A DNA stretch of 64,000 bases from Brevibacterium renqingii (GCF_017808105.1 NZ_JADBHF010000017.1:1-64000); one strand, 5' to 3'. Shown: positions 49,150-58,822, numbered from the stretch's first letter. Numbers and translations: made by a program. Notes: a model not told the origin generated them from the letters alone.

Positions 49150-49160
49150 AAACGGGTGTG

Positions 49161-49202
49161 CGGGCGGTGATCGTCGGCGACAAGCTCGACGATCACCGCC
49201 CG
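49161..49202 (-). terminator. Terminator of the CNNM pair
   Basis: A perfect 16-bp stem (CGGGCGGTGATCGTCG) with a 10-nt loop, 7 bp past the minus-strand gene ending at 49209. Confidence 0.7.
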
Positions 49203-49208
49203 GCGACC

Positions 49209-50270
49209 TCAGCGGCGAAAGTCGAAACGTCCTCGCTGCATGGCGTCCTGGACCTCGCCGACGAGCTCCTCGAGCACGTCCTCGAGGAAGAGCAGACCGA
49301 GCACGTGCGCCTGCGCGTCGATGACCCGGGCCACGTGGATCCCGACCTTCTGCATCTGCGCCAGCGCCTCTTCGATCTCGTCATCGGCGGTGACCGTGAA
49401 CAGCGGTCGGAACCGCTTGCTCGGAACGGGTGCGCCGAAGGCGTCATCGGTGTCGGCGTACAGGACGTCCTTGATGTGGAGGTAGTGCTGGGGATATCCG
49501 TCCTCGCCGACGACGAAGTACCTCGAGAAGCCGGTCTTGCCGACCAGGGTCACAAGTTCGTTCGGCGTCACCTTGTCAGAGATCGCGACGAGCTCGGACA
49601 TCGGGACCATGATGTCGGCGGCGGTCTTGTCGCTGAACTCCAGGGCCCCCTTGAGCAGGCCCGTATCGTCGCTGAGGAGGCCCTCGCGCTTCGACTCGGC
49701 CACGATCGATTCGACCTGCTCGATCGTGTACGCCTCGTTCACCTCGTCACGGGCCTCGATCTTGAACAGATGGAGGATCCCGTTGGCCAGACCGTTGAGC
49801 GGCCGGATGACGAAGCCGAAGACGCGGGCGAGGAAGACCAGAGGCGTGGCCAGCAGCATCACTGCTTGGCCGGAAGCCGCCAGAGCGAGGTTCTTGGGCA
49901 CCATCTCGCCGATGACCACGTGCAGGTAGGTGACCACCCCCAACGCGAGAATGAAGGAGATCGTCGAGGACAGCCCGGCTGGGATGCCGAGTCCCTCGAG
50001 CGGACCGGCGAGCAGATGGTGGATGGCCGGTTCGGCCACATTGCCCAGCAGCAGTGAGCACACGGTGATGCCGAGCTGGCAGATCGCCAGCATCACAGAG
50101 ACGTGCTCCATCGCGTAGAGAGCGGTCTTCGCGGCAGCTGAACCCTCGGCCGCACGGGGTTCGACCTGCGAGCGTTTTGCCGCGACCACGGCGAATTCCG
50201 CGGCGACGAAGAACGAGTTGCCCAGCAGGAGCACGACCAACCAGATCAAACCGAACCAATCGGTGCTCAC
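49209..50270 (-). CDS. CNNM/CBS-domain membrane protein (hemolysin family), short
   Basis: Protein of 353 aa. The CNNM domain (about 1-190) has four hydrophobic segments with FFVAAEFAVVAAKRSQ near the start and GEMVPKNLALA. Two CBS domains follow (about 205-345). The C-terminal CorC/HlyC domain found in its neighbour is absent. The family is linked to Mg2+/Co2+ homeostasis; 'hemolysin' is historical. The GTG start overlaps the stop of the longer paralogue (GTGA). Confidence 0.9.
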   Translation of the reverse strand: MSTDWFGLIWLVVLLLGNSFFVAAEFAVVAAKRSQVEPRAAEGSAAAKTALYAMEHVSVMLAICQLGITVCSLLLGNVAEPAIHHLLAGPLEGLGIPAGLSSTISFILALGVVTYLHVVIGEMVPKNLALAASGQAVMLLATPLVFLARVFGFVIRPLNGLANGILHLFKIEARDEVNEAYTIEQVESIVAESKREGLLSDDTGLLKGALEFSDKTAADIMVPMSELVAISDKVTPNELVTLVGKTGFSRYFVVGEDGYPQHYLHIKDVLYADTDDAFGAPVPSKRFRPLFTVTADDEIEEALAQMQKVGIHVARVIDAQAHVLGLLFLEDVLEELVGEVQDAMQRGRFDFRR

Positions 50271-51598
50271 AGGCTCTCACCTCCCGCTTCGACGGCGCCC
50301 GCATCGGTGGAGCGCAGCACCACCCGCAGGCGTTCGATCCGTCGCCCGTGCATCCGCTCCACACGGATGAGCGCCTCATCGGTGCGCACTTGGTCACCGG
50401 GCTCCGGAATCCGGCCGAGCTCTTTGAGCACGAACCCGGCCAAGGTCTCGTAATCGGAGTCCTCCGGGATGGTGATGCCCATCGTCGACGAGATCTCGTC
50501 GGGTCGCAGCTGTCCCGGCACGATCCAGGAACCGTCGCGCGCCGGCCGCGCAGCAACCCGCATCCGGTCGTGCTCGTCCGCGACCTCGCCGACGAGTTCC
50601 TCGACGACGTCCTCGAGGGTGACCACTCCGGCGGTGCCGCCGAATTCGTCGACGACCACGGCCATCTGGAGGCCGGTGGCCCGCAGCTCCATGAGCAGCG
50701 GGTCGAGCCTCTGCGTCTCCGGGATCTCGGTGACTTCGGTCATGAGACCGCCCGCATAGGCGTCGTCGCGGTTCGCCGGCGGCACCGCGAACGCCTGTTT
50801 GACGTGGACGACGCCCACGATGTGGTCCTTGTCCTCGCCGGCGACGGGAAAGCGGGAGAAGCCGGTCTCCCGGGCCTGTTCGATGATCTGGCGTGCCGTC
50901 GTGTCCTTGGCCACCGTCGACATGCGTGTGCGCGGAGTCATCACATCTTCGGCGGTCCGCTCGGAGAAGCTCAGCGTGCGCTCGAGCAGATCGGCTGTCT
51001 GCTCGTCGAGCACGCCCTCCTCGGCGGAGTGCCTCACGAGCGAGGTTAGCTCCTCCGGAGACCGGCCGACCGAGCCCTCCTCCTGCGGTTCGACGCCCAT
51101 CGACAGCAGGATCTTGTTGGCCGTGCCGTTGAGCACGGCGATGACCGGCTTGAAGACGATCGAGAACACATACTGGATCGGGGCGGCGATCCGTCCGGTG
51201 GCCAGCGGCACCGCGATCGCGAGGTTCTTCGGCACGAGCTCACCGAAGATCATCGACCCCACTGTGGAGATGATGAGGGCGATGGTCAGCGCCAGCGGAG
51301 CGGCGAGTCCGGGGCCGGCTCCCCAGTCCTCGAACACAGGAGCCAGCAGCTTGCCCAGGGACGGCTCCATGAGATAGCCCGTGAGCAGCGTCGTGATCGT
51401 GATGCCCACCTGCGCCGCCGACAGCTGGGTGGACAGGTGGGTCATCGACCGGCGCAGCGTCTTCGCCCCGACGACTCCGGCGTCGACGGCTTTGTCGGCA
51501 GTGTGGCGATCGAGGGTGAGCAATGAGAACTCGGCCGCGACGAACACGCCCGTACCGAGGATGAGGAACAGAGCGAGAGCGAGGAACAGCCATTCCAT
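50267..51598 (-). CDS. CNNM/CBS/CorC-domain membrane protein, full length
   Basis: Protein of 443 aa: CNNM transmembrane domain (GVFVAAEFSLLTLDR, GELVPKNLAIA), a CBS pair (about 215-340, with VVDEFGGTAGVVTLEDVVEELVGE) and a C-terminal CorC-type domain (about 350-430). Probably a divalent-cation exporter or regulator. ATG at 51598. It forms an operon with the shorter paralogue; the two may make a heterodimer (inference). Confidence 0.91.
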   Translation of the reverse strand: MEWLFLALALFLILGTGVFVAAEFSLLTLDRHTADKAVDAGVVGAKTLRRSMTHLSTQLSAAQVGITITTLLTGYLMEPSLGKLLAPVFEDWGAGPGLAAPLALTIALIISTVGSMIFGELVPKNLAIAVPLATGRIAAPIQYVFSIVFKPVIAVLNGTANKILLSMGVEPQEEGSVGRSPEELTSLVRHSAEEGVLDEQTADLLERTLSFSERTAEDVMTPRTRMSTVAKDTTARQIIEQARETGFSRFPVAGEDKDHIVGVVHVKQAFAVPPANRDDAYAGGLMTEVTEIPETQRLDPLLMELRATGLQMAVVVDEFGGTAGVVTLEDVVEELVGEVADEHDRMRVAARPARDGSWIVPGQLRPDEISSTMGITIPEDSDYETLAGFVLKELGRIPEPGDQVRTDEALIRVERMHGRRIERLRVVLRSTDAGAVEAGGESL

Positions 51599-51729
51599 CA
51601 GCGACGATCCCCGCCGTTCGCGGTAGGCAGATCTGCAGGAGTGAGAAGACGGACCCTCGCGGGATGAGGGTCGTCGTCAGGGGCGCCGGCTTCCCGCCGG
51701 CCGGGACTGTCACTGTGCATGGAGAGATC

Positions 51730-53187
51730 TTACCAACTTCCGGACAGCGGCCTGCCCTCTTCGTAACCGGCAGCGCTCTGCACGCCGACCGCGGCCAACT
51801 GCGCGAATTCCTCGAGATTCCGGGCCCCGGCGTACGTGAAGGAGCTGCGTACGCCCGAGGTGATCCCATCGAGCAGGTCCTCGACCCCAGGAGATTCAGG
51901 GTCGATGTACATGGTCGACGAAGAGATGCCCTCTTCGAACAGTCCCTTCCGAGCCCGGGAGAATGCCGACTCCGTACGGGTTCGATTGGCCACCGCACGC
52001 GCAGAGGCCATGCCGAAGCTCTCCTTGTATTTCCGCCCCTCGCCGTCGACGAGGAGGTCACCGGGCGATTCGTGGGTGCCGGCGAACCAGGAGCCGACCA
52101 TGACCTGCGAAGCGCCGGCCGCGAGTGCCAGGGCGACGTCGCGGGGGTAGCGGACTCCCCCGTCGGCCCAGACATGGGCCCCGAGTCCACGGGCGGCCTC
52201 GGCGCATTCGAGCACAGCGGAGAACTGCGGGCGTCCGACCGCTGTCATCATCCTCGTCGTGCACATCGCTCCGGGGCCCACCCCGACCTTGACGATCTGC
52301 GCACCGGCCGAAACGAGATCCCGCACGCCTTCGGCGGTGACGACGTTGCCGGCGACGATCGGCACGCCGAGGTCGGCATCGGCGATCGCGGAGAGCACAT
52401 CGAGCATCTTCACCTGGTGCCCGTGGGCTGTGTCGACGACGAGGGCATCGGCACCGGCCTCGACCAGCGCGGTGGCCCGCTCGACCGCCGCGCCGTTGAC
52501 ACCGATGGCCGCGGCGATCTTGAGCCGGTCGTGCTCGTCGACGTTCGGAGCGTAGATCGACGAGCGCAGCAGGGACTTCGGCGTCAGACCGCCGAGCACG
52601 GTATTGCCGTCGTCGACGACCGCGGCGAATTCCGCGCGGGATTCGGTCATGGACTCGAAGAGGGATTCGAGCTGCGCATCATCGGCCCAGTCGATCTCTG
52701 AGGCGCGGATGATGTGCGGTGAGGTGTCGAGGAGCTCGGAGACCGAGGTGAAGCGATCGACGTCGCGCAGACCCGCCGCATCGATGATGCCCTCGAGTCG
52801 TCCGGCGGCATCGACGACGACTCCGAAGCCGTGGGGGCGCTTGGCCAGCACGTGCAGCGCGTTGAGCACCGTGTCCTCCGGCGCGAAGCGCAGAGCGGAC
52901 TCGAAGATCCGATCGCGGCTCTTGACCCAGGTGATGGTGTCCCGGGCCGCGGTCAGCGGGATGTCCTGGGGAAGCACCGCCAGTCCGCCTCGGCGAGCCA
53001 TTGTCTCGGCCATCCGCCGCCCCGAGACGGCGGTCATGTTCGCGGCCACGAGAGGAGTCGTCGACCCCGTCGGATCGGTCGTTGCGAGGTCGACGTCGAA
53101 GCGGGAGGTCAGCGACGATGAGTTCGGGACGAGGAACACATCGGAGTAGGTCAGATCACTGTTCGGGTCATTTGAGATGAAACGCAT
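51730..53187 (-). CDS. guaB1: GuaB1-family IMPDH/GMP reductase
   Basis: Protein of 485 aa. The IMPDH barrel carries the catalytic Cys in GVGPGAMCTTRMMT, a DTAHGHQ segment and AGNVVTAEGV. A CBS pair is inserted at about 95-210. The mycobacterial GuaB1 group has been shown to act as GMP reductase (GMP to IMP) under nucleotide control through the CBS domains; the same is inferred here. The ATG at 53187 matches the family N-terminus (DLTYSDVFLVP); the earlier in-frame start is unlikely. Divergent from kgd across 101 bp. Confidence 0.9.
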   Translation of the reverse strand: MRFISNDPNSDLTYSDVFLVPNSSSLTSRFDVDLATTDPTGSTTPLVAANMTAVSGRRMAETMARRGGLAVLPQDIPLTAARDTITWVKSRDRIFESALRFAPEDTVLNALHVLAKRPHGFGVVVDAAGRLEGIIDAAGLRDVDRFTSVSELLDTSPHIIRASEIDWADDAQLESLFESMTESRAEFAAVVDDGNTVLGGLTPKSLLRSSIYAPNVDEHDRLKIAAAIGVNGAAVERATALVEAGADALVVDTAHGHQVKMLDVLSAIADADLGVPIVAGNVVTAEGVRDLVSAGAQIVKVGVGPGAMCTTRMMTAVGRPQFSAVLECAEAARGLGAHVWADGGVRYPRDVALALAAGASQVMVGSWFAGTHESPGDLLVDGEGRKYKESFGMASARAVANRTRTESAFSRARKGLFEEGISSSTMYIDPESPGVEDLLDGITSGVRSSFTYAGARNLEEFAQLAAVGVQSAAGYEEGRPLSGSW

Positions 53188-53288
53188 AACACTATTGTCC
53201 CTTATGTGCACATTGCGGGGCACATCGCGTTAGGCTGGGGTTGTCGTTAAGCAGCAAGTCTTGAATCAGGAAGTAGGCGATCAGCGCC

Positions 53289-56200
53289 GTGTCCGTCAAT
53301 ACTCCGAACCGCACCGTTGAAGACTTCGGGTCCAACGAGTGGCTGGTCGAGGAATTGTATGAGCAGTACAAGTCAGATAAGAACTCGGTCGACAAGTCCT
53401 GGTGGCCGTTCTTCGACAAGTACGAGAAGAACAGCGGCGGCTCCCAGACCGCTGCTTCCCAGCCCGCTGCGAAGCCGGCCGACAAGCCCGCTGCGAAGCC
53501 GGAGGCCAAGGCCTCCGGTTCCTCGGCGGCTCCATCCACTGCACGGGAGACCTCGCGCGGCGTCTCGCCGTCTTCGGCCGAGTCCGAGACTCTGAAGGCC
53601 GAGACGAAGTCCGTCCCCCAGGTCACTGCCAAGGAGACCGCGCCGAAGGCCGCCCCGGAGGAGACGATCACTCCCCTGCGCGGCCCCGCGAAGCTCATCG
53701 CCAAGAACATGGATGAGTCGATCGAAGTCCCGACCGCCACCTCCGTCCGGTCACTGCCTGCCAAGGCGCTCATCGACAACCGCATCGTCATCAACTCGCA
53801 TCTCAAGCGCACCCGCGGCGGCAAAGTCTCCTTCACGCACCTCATCGGCTACGCCGTCATCCGTGCGCTGCAGAATTTCCCCTCGCAGAACGTGTCCTAC
53901 GATGTCCGCGACGGCAAGCCCGTGATGGTCTCGCCGGCCCACATCAACTTCGGACTGGCCATCGACGTGCCGAAGAAGGACGGCACACGCACGCTGCTCG
54001 TGCCCAATGTCAAGAAGGCCGAAACCCTGACCTTCCGCCAGTTCGTCGACGCCTACGACGGCCTCGTCGACAAGGCGCGCAAGGGCAAGCTCACCGCCGA
54101 CGACTTCGCCGGCACCACGGTCTCGCTGACCAACCCCGGCGGCATCGGCACCGTGCACTCGGTGCCGCGCCTGACCAAGGGGCAGGGCTGCATCATCGGC
54201 GTCGGCGCTCTCGACTACCCCGCCGAGTTCCAGGGCGCGAGCCAGCAGACCATCAACACCCTGGCCGTGTCCAAGGTGCTGACCCTGACCTCGACCTATG
54301 ATCACCGTGTCATCCAGGGCGCGGGCTCCGGCGAGTTCCTCAAACTCGTCCACAGCTACCTGCTGGGCGAGGACGGCTTCTACGACGACGTCTTCGAATC
54401 GCTGCGCCTGCCCTATGAGCCCGTCCGCTGGGTGCCCGACGTCTCCGCCGAGGATCAGGACGACGTCAACAAGACCGCCCGCGTCATCGAGCTCATCGAC
54501 GCCTACCGCACCCGCGGCCACCTCATGGCCAACATCGACCCCCTGGTCTACCGTCAGCGGTCCCATCCGGATCTCGACATCAACCAGCACGGTCTGACGC
54601 TGTGGGATCTCGAACGCGAGTTCCCCACCGGCGGTTTCGGCGCCAAGGCGATGATGCCCTTCCGCAACATCCTCGGACTGCTGCGTGAGAGCTACTGCCG
54701 CACCATCGGCTTCGAGTACATGCACATCGCCGACCCGGTGCAGCGGCGCTGGTTCCAGTCGAAGATCGAGGTGCCCCATCAGGAGCTGACTCGCTCCGAG
54801 CAGGGACACATCCTCGGTCGACTCAACGCCGCGGAAGCGTTCGAGACCTTCCTGCAGACGAAGTACATCGGGCAGAAGCGCTTCAGCCTCGAAGGCGGCG
54901 AGTCCGCGATCGTCATGCTCGACGAGATCCTCAATCAGTCCGCGGACACCGGACTCGACGAGGTCGCGATCGGCATGGCACACCGCGGTCGCCTCAACGT
55001 GCTGACGAACATCGCGGGCAAGAGCTATGGGCAGATCTTCCGCGAATTCGACGGCACCATGAACCCGGACAGCGTGCAGGGCTCCGGCGATGTCAAGTAC
55101 CACCTCGGGACGCAGGGCTCCTTCACCTCTCCGTCGGGCAACACGACCGACGTCTACGTGGCGGCCAATCCCAGCCACCTGGAGACCGTCGACCCGGTCC
55201 TCGAGGGCATCGTCCGTGCCAAACAGGACCTCATCGACCAGGGCGAATCGGGATTCACGGTGTTGCCGGTCCTCGTTCACGGCGATGCCGCCTTCGCCGG
55301 TCAGGGCGTGGTCACCGAAACGCTCAACCTCTCGGAGCTGCGCGGCTACCGCACCGGTGGAACCGTCCATATCGTCATCAACAACCAGGTCGGGTTCACC
55401 ACTCCGCCCGCCTCGGCGCGTTCGTCCTTCTACTGCACGGACGTGGCGAAGTCGATCAACGCCCCGATCTTCCACGTCAACGGCGATGACCCGGAAGCGG
55501 TCGTGCGCGCCGCCCGCCTGGCCTTCGAGTACCGGCAGGAATTCAACCGCGACGTCGTCATCGATCTCGTCTGCTACCGTCGCCGGGGCCACAACGAGGG
55601 CGACGACCCCTCGATGACACAGCCGCTGATGTACTCCCTCATCGAGAAGAAGGGTTCGGTGCGCAAGCTCTACACCGAATCCCTCGTGGGCAGGAAGTGC
55701 ATCACCGACGAGGAGGCCGCCGAGGCGCTCAAGGACTACCAGTCGAAGCTGGAGTCGGCGTTCGCCGAGACCAAGGAGGCCGAGACCGGTCCCTATGACG
55801 GTGAGGCCTTCAACGCTCCTTACGAGCCCAGCGACATCGAGACGTACAACGATGCCGACACGGCCATCAGCACCGAGACCCTCCAGCGCATCGGAGAGGC
55901 GTTCGCCGAGGTGCCCGCGGACTTCACGATCCACAAGAAGCTGCGGGCCCTGCTGGAGAAGCGCAAGGAGATGTCCCTGTCGGGCGGCATCGACTGGGGC
56001 TTCGCCGAGCTCATCGCCTTCGGTTCGCTCCTCATGGACGGAGTGCCGGTGCGTCTGGCCGGACAGGATTCCCGCCGCGGCACCTTCGTCCAGCGCCACT
56101 CCGTGCTCATCGATTCGGTCAACGGAAACGAGTGGACCCCGCTGCAGAATCTCACCGAGGATCAGGCTCGATTCCTGGTCTATGACTCGCTGCTGAGCGA

Positions 56201-57011
56201 ATACGCCGCAGTCGGCTTCGAATACGGCTATTCCGTCCAACGCAAGGACGCACTGGTGGCCTGGGAGGCTCAGTTCGGTGACTTCGCGCAGGGTGCGCAG
56301 ACCGTCATCGACGAGTTCATCTCGTCATCCGAGCAGAAGTGGCAGCAGAACTCCGGAGTCGTCATGCTCCTGCCCCATGGGTATGAGGGTCAGGGACCCG
56401 ACCACTCCTCGGGCCGGATCGAGCGCTACCTGCAGCTGTGCGCGGAGTCGAACATGACGGTCGCCTACCCCTCCAACGGCGCCTCGTACTTCCACCTGCT
56501 GCGCCGTCACGCGACGACGACGAACAAGCGTCCGCTCATCGTCTTCACCCCGAAGTCGATGCTGCGCCTCAAGGCCGCCGCGAACTCGCCGGAGGACTTC
56601 ACCACGGGCAGCTTCCAAGCGGTCATCGACGACGCCGAGATCGATGCCGGTCAGGTCGACCGCGTCGTGATGGTGTCCGGCAAGCTCTACTGGGAGCTCA
56701 AGGCCAAGCGGGAGAAGGAGAACGACACGAAGACGGCCCTCGTCCGTCTCGAGCAGCTCTACCCGCTCGACGAGGAGGCAATCACCGCTGTCCTCGACCG
56801 TTACCCGGCCGATGCCGAGATCGTGTGGGCGCAGGAGGAACCGGAGAACCAGGGCGCGTGGCCGTTCATGGCTCTGCATCTGCCCGCGCTGCTCGGCGGC
56901 CGTGAGCTCAAGGTGACCTCACGGCCGGCTTCCGCCGCCACCTCAACGGGACTCAAGCACATCCACGAGGTGCAGCAGCAGGATCTCGTCGACCGGATCC
57001 TCAGCCGGTGA
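53289..57011 (+). CDS. kgd: 2-oxoglutarate decarboxylase/dehydrogenase E1-E2 fusion
   Basis: Protein of 1240 aa of the actinobacterial Kgd/OdhA type. A short N-terminal segment (NEWLVEELYEQY) and an Ala/Lys/Pro-rich linker precede an E2-like acyltransferase domain (about 130-365; TYDHRVIQGAGSGEF contains the catalytic His). The ThDP-dependent E1 part follows (about 385-1240; GMAHRGRLNVL, YRRRGHNEGDDPS). No lipoyl domain is present, so acyl transfer needs the lipoylated E2 of pyruvate dehydrogenase. TCA-cycle role; in relatives it is inhibited by the FHA protein GarA/OdhI. GTG start. Confidence 0.96.
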   Translation: MSVNTPNRTVEDFGSNEWLVEELYEQYKSDKNSVDKSWWPFFDKYEKNSGGSQTAASQPAAKPADKPAAKPEAKASGSSAAPSTARETSRGVSPSSAESETLKAETKSVPQVTAKETAPKAAPEETITPLRGPAKLIAKNMDESIEVPTATSVRSLPAKALIDNRIVINSHLKRTRGGKVSFTHLIGYAVIRALQNFPSQNVSYDVRDGKPVMVSPAHINFGLAIDVPKKDGTRTLLVPNVKKAETLTFRQFVDAYDGLVDKARKGKLTADDFAGTTVSLTNPGGIGTVHSVPRLTKGQGCIIGVGALDYPAEFQGASQQTINTLAVSKVLTLTSTYDHRVIQGAGSGEFLKLVHSYLLGEDGFYDDVFESLRLPYEPVRWVPDVSAEDQDDVNKTARVIELIDAYRTRGHLMANIDPLVYRQRSHPDLDINQHGLTLWDLEREFPTGGFGAKAMMPFRNILGLLRESYCRTIGFEYMHIADPVQRRWFQSKIEVPHQELTRSEQGHILGRLNAAEAFETFLQTKYIGQKRFSLEGGESAIVMLDEILNQSADTGLDEVAIGMAHRGRLNVLTNIAGKSYGQIFREFDGTMNPDSVQGSGDVKYHLGTQGSFTSPSGNTTDVYVAANPSHLETVDPVLEGIVRAKQDLIDQGESGFTVLPVLVHGDAAFAGQGVVTETLNLSELRGYRTGGTVHIVINNQVGFTTPPASARSSFYCTDVAKSINAPIFHVNGDDPEAVVRAARLAFEYRQEFNRDVVIDLVCYRRRGHNEGDDPSMTQPLMYSLIEKKGSVRKLYTESLVGRKCITDEEAAEALKDYQSKLESAFAETKEAETGPYDGEAFNAPYEPSDIETYNDADTAISTETLQRIGEAFAEVPADFTIHKKLRALLEKRKEMSLSGGIDWGFAELIAFGSLLMDGVPVRLAGQDSRRGTFVQRHSVLIDSVNGNEWTPLQNLTEDQARFLVYDSLLSEYAAVGFEYGYSVQRKDALVAWEAQFGDFAQGAQTVIDEFISSSEQKWQQNSGVVMLLPHGYEGQGPDHSSGRIERYLQLCAESNMTVAYPSNGASYFHLLRRHATTTNKRPLIVFTPKSMLRLKAAANSPEDFTTGSFQAVIDDAEIDAGQVDRVVMVSGKLYWELKAKREKENDTKTALVRLEQLYPLDEEAITAVLDRYPADAEIVWAQEEPENQGAWPFMALHLPALLGGRELKVTSRPASAATSTGLKHIHEVQQQDLVDRILSR

Positions 57012-57622
57012 GCAGCGACGTCACCACAACCATCGCCGTGGTCGGAGGCCCCCTGGTCGCCGGCCACGGCGATGGCCGTGGTCTCGGGTGGGTCGGCCGG
57101 GTGACCGCAAGGACTCTGCCGAGTCTGCCCGACCTCAAGGTCTATCCTCTGGCGGTGCCCGGCGAGGACTCCTCCGGCCTCCACGCCCGGACCATCGCCG
57201 AGGCGTCGCTGCGGTTCACCCCCGACGGTGACAATCGTCTGGTGCTGGCTCTGGGCTCGGGTGATCTCGATACAGGTCGTTCGGTCGCCAGGGCTCGCCT
57301 CGACGTGGCCAACGTCCTCGACGAAGCGCTGGCCAGGAAGGTGTCGACGTTCGTGCTCGGGCCTCCGCCGGAGCACGACGGAGATCGCAATCGTCGCATC
57401 GCGGAGCTCAATACGAGCTTCTCCGATGTGGCGAAGAGGCGTGGGATCACCTATGTCGATGCCTTCACTCCCCTGCTCGGACATCCCGTCTGGCAGCGCG
57501 AGGTCGCCTCATCGCGAGATCATCTGCCCGCGCAGGAGGGCTACGGTCTGCTGGCCTGGCTGGTCCTCCATCGCGGCTGGTTCAACTGGCTGGGAGTCCG
57601 CGACGTCCTCGGCGACAGCTGA
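57008..57622 (+). CDS. SGNH-fold protein lacking catalytic residues
   Basis: Protein of 204 aa with the outline of a GDSL/SGNH hydrolase: a start strand then GGPLVAGHGDGRGLGWVGR. The nucleophile Ser of the GDSL block is Pro15, the GxND block reads GSGD, and the final DxxH block keeps only the His (SRDHLP). It is therefore probably inactive as an esterase or has a different function. The GTG overlaps the kgd stop by 4 bp (GTGA), giving tight coupling to the 2-oxoglutarate enzyme. Confidence 0.72.
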   Translation: MSSDVTTTIAVVGGPLVAGHGDGRGLGWVGRVTARTLPSLPDLKVYPLAVPGEDSSGLHARTIAEASLRFTPDGDNRLVLALGSGDLDTGRSVARARLDVANVLDEALARKVSTFVLGPPPEHDGDRNRRIAELNTSFSDVAKRRGITYVDAFTPLLGHPVWQREVASSRDHLPAQEGYGLLAWLVLHRGWFNWLGVRDVLGDS

Positions 57623-57729
57623 GTGCGAAGCTTCCTCGCCGGCAGGAGCGCATGTGCCCGGTGCCCGCACCGGCTTTGCCCTGCTCCGGCGATCATGAGA
57701 GAATGAACCGTCTATTGAAGGAGAGCACA

Positions 57730-57804
57730 ATGAGCAAGCGTGGCCGTAAGCGTCGCGATCGCCGTCGTTCCAAAGCGAACCACGGCAAGCGTCCGAACAG
57801 CTGA
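57730..57804 (+). CDS. 50S ribosomal protein bL37
   Basis: A 24-aa, strongly basic protein (MSKRGRKRRDRRRSKANHGK, then RPNS). It matches the tiny actinobacterial ribosomal protein bL37 first seen in Mycobacterium ribosome structures. AAGGAG lies 6 nt before the ATG, and a strong terminator follows, so it is a complete one-gene unit. It is easily missed by gene callers because of its size. Confidence 0.88.
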   Translation: MSKRGRKRRDRRRSKANHGKRPNS

Positions 57805-57826
57805 TGCACTGATTCGTTCAGTACAC

Positions 57827-57869
57827 GACGAGGGCGGGAAGAGAATTCGATTCTCTTCCCGCCCTCGTC
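57827..57869. terminator. Strong bidirectional terminator after bL37
   Basis: A perfect 20-bp stem (arms GACGAGGGCGGGAAGAGAAT) with a 3-nt loop between the bL37 gene and the convergent end of rsrA at 57900. It can end transcription from both sides. Confidence 0.88.
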
Positions 57870-57899
57870 ATCTGTCTCCGGACATCGGCTCCCGCCGAC

Positions 57900-58169
57900 T
57901 CAGACGCCGGGCCAGGACGTCTGCTCGAGTGCGATCCGCTGTCGGATCTTCTCCCGCAGACCCATCGGTGCCCGGTCGTGGCTGCACGAGCGGCGCACGA
58001 GCTCCTTGAGCAGCGCCTCGATCTCGTATTCGTCATGACATGAGGGACACTGCTCGAGATGGACCGAGATCTCCCGGATCTCCGTCGTCGTCAGTTCGCC
58101 GTCGAGATAATGGTAGATGCGCGTCAGCGATTCCGCCCTGACGCTTTCGCAGCATTCTTCGTCGCTCAT
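57900..58169 (-). CDS. rsrA: Zinc anti-sigma factor RsrA/RshA-like
   Basis: Protein of 89 aa of the ZAS family: H37-x3-C41-x2-C44 plus Cys at 6/7 and 62. Under thiol oxidation these form disulfides, release zinc and free the sigma factor; this is the mycothiol-system anti-sigma factor. Its ATG overlaps the sigR stop (ATGA), so sigma and anti-sigma are made together. Confidence 0.93.
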   Translation of the reverse strand: MSDEECCESVRAESLTRIYHYLDGELTTTEIREISVHLEQCPSCHDEYEIEALLKELVRRSCSHDRAPMGLREKIRQRIALEQTSWPGV

Positions 58170-58822
58170 TTCGCACCTCCCTCGGGCTTCACGAAACCGC
58201 GCTCCGCGGCGTAGTCGGCCAGCATCTCCCGCAGCTGACGCCGTCCACGGTGCAGGCGGGACATCACGGTGCCGATCGGGGTCTCCATGATCTCGGCGAT
58301 CTCCTTGTATGGCAGGCCTTCGACATCGGCATAGTAGACGACCATGCGGAAGTCCTCGGGCAGGGCCGTGAGCGCATCCTTGACGTCGGTGTCGGGCAGG
58401 TGGTCGAGCGCTTCGAGTTCGGCTGAACGTCCTCCAGAGGACGAATGGCTGTCCGCCTGAGCGATCTGCCAGTCCTCGATGTCTTCGCTGCCGTGCTCCT
58501 TCGGCTGCCGCTGCTGCTTCCGGTAGTTGTTGATGAAGGTGTTCGTCAGAATCCGGTACAGCCATGCCTTGAGGTTCGTGCCGGGCTTGTACTGGTGGAA
58601 CGCCGCGTACGCTTTCGCATAGGCTTCCTGGACGAGGTCCTCGGCGTCCGCGGGGTTGCGGGTCATCCGCAACGCAGCCGCGTAGAGCTGGTTGACATAT
58701 TCTAAAGCGTCTCGCTCGAAACGCTCCGACCTCTCGGCGGCCGTCTCGGGGACTTCTTTGACTGATTCGGTCATCACAGCCAATGGTACGCCCGTTCTCT
58801 CCAGGACGGCAGTGGCACTCAT
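58166..58822 (-). CDS. sigR: ECF sigma factor SigR/SigH (thiol-oxidative stress)
   Basis: RNA polymerase sigma factor of 218 aa. Region 2 shows [20 protein letters not shown] and [16 protein letters not shown]; region 4 shows [24 protein letters not shown] and [15 protein letters not shown]. The ATG at 58822 has AGGAG upstream; a second ATG at 58774 lacks one but might give a shorter form, as two SigR forms exist in Streptomyces. A SigR-type promoter lies 65-92 bp upstream. The long open frame upstream is a shadow. Confidence 0.95.
   Translation of the reverse strand: MSATAVLERTGVPLAVMTESVKEVPETAAERSERFERDALEYVNQLYAAALRMTRNPADAEDLVQEAYAKAYAAFHQYKPGTNLKAWLYRILTNTFINNYRKQQRQPKEHGSEDIEDWQIAQADSHSSSGGRSAELEALDHLPDTDVKDALTALPEDFRMVVYYADVEGLPYKEIAEIMETPIGTVMSRLHRGRRQLREMLADYAAERGFVKPEGGAK

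Noticed and set aside
53751-56240. 829-codon open frame antisense to kgd
   Set aside because: Shadow of a well-recognised enzyme in high-GC DNA; no ribosome-binding site or motif supports it.
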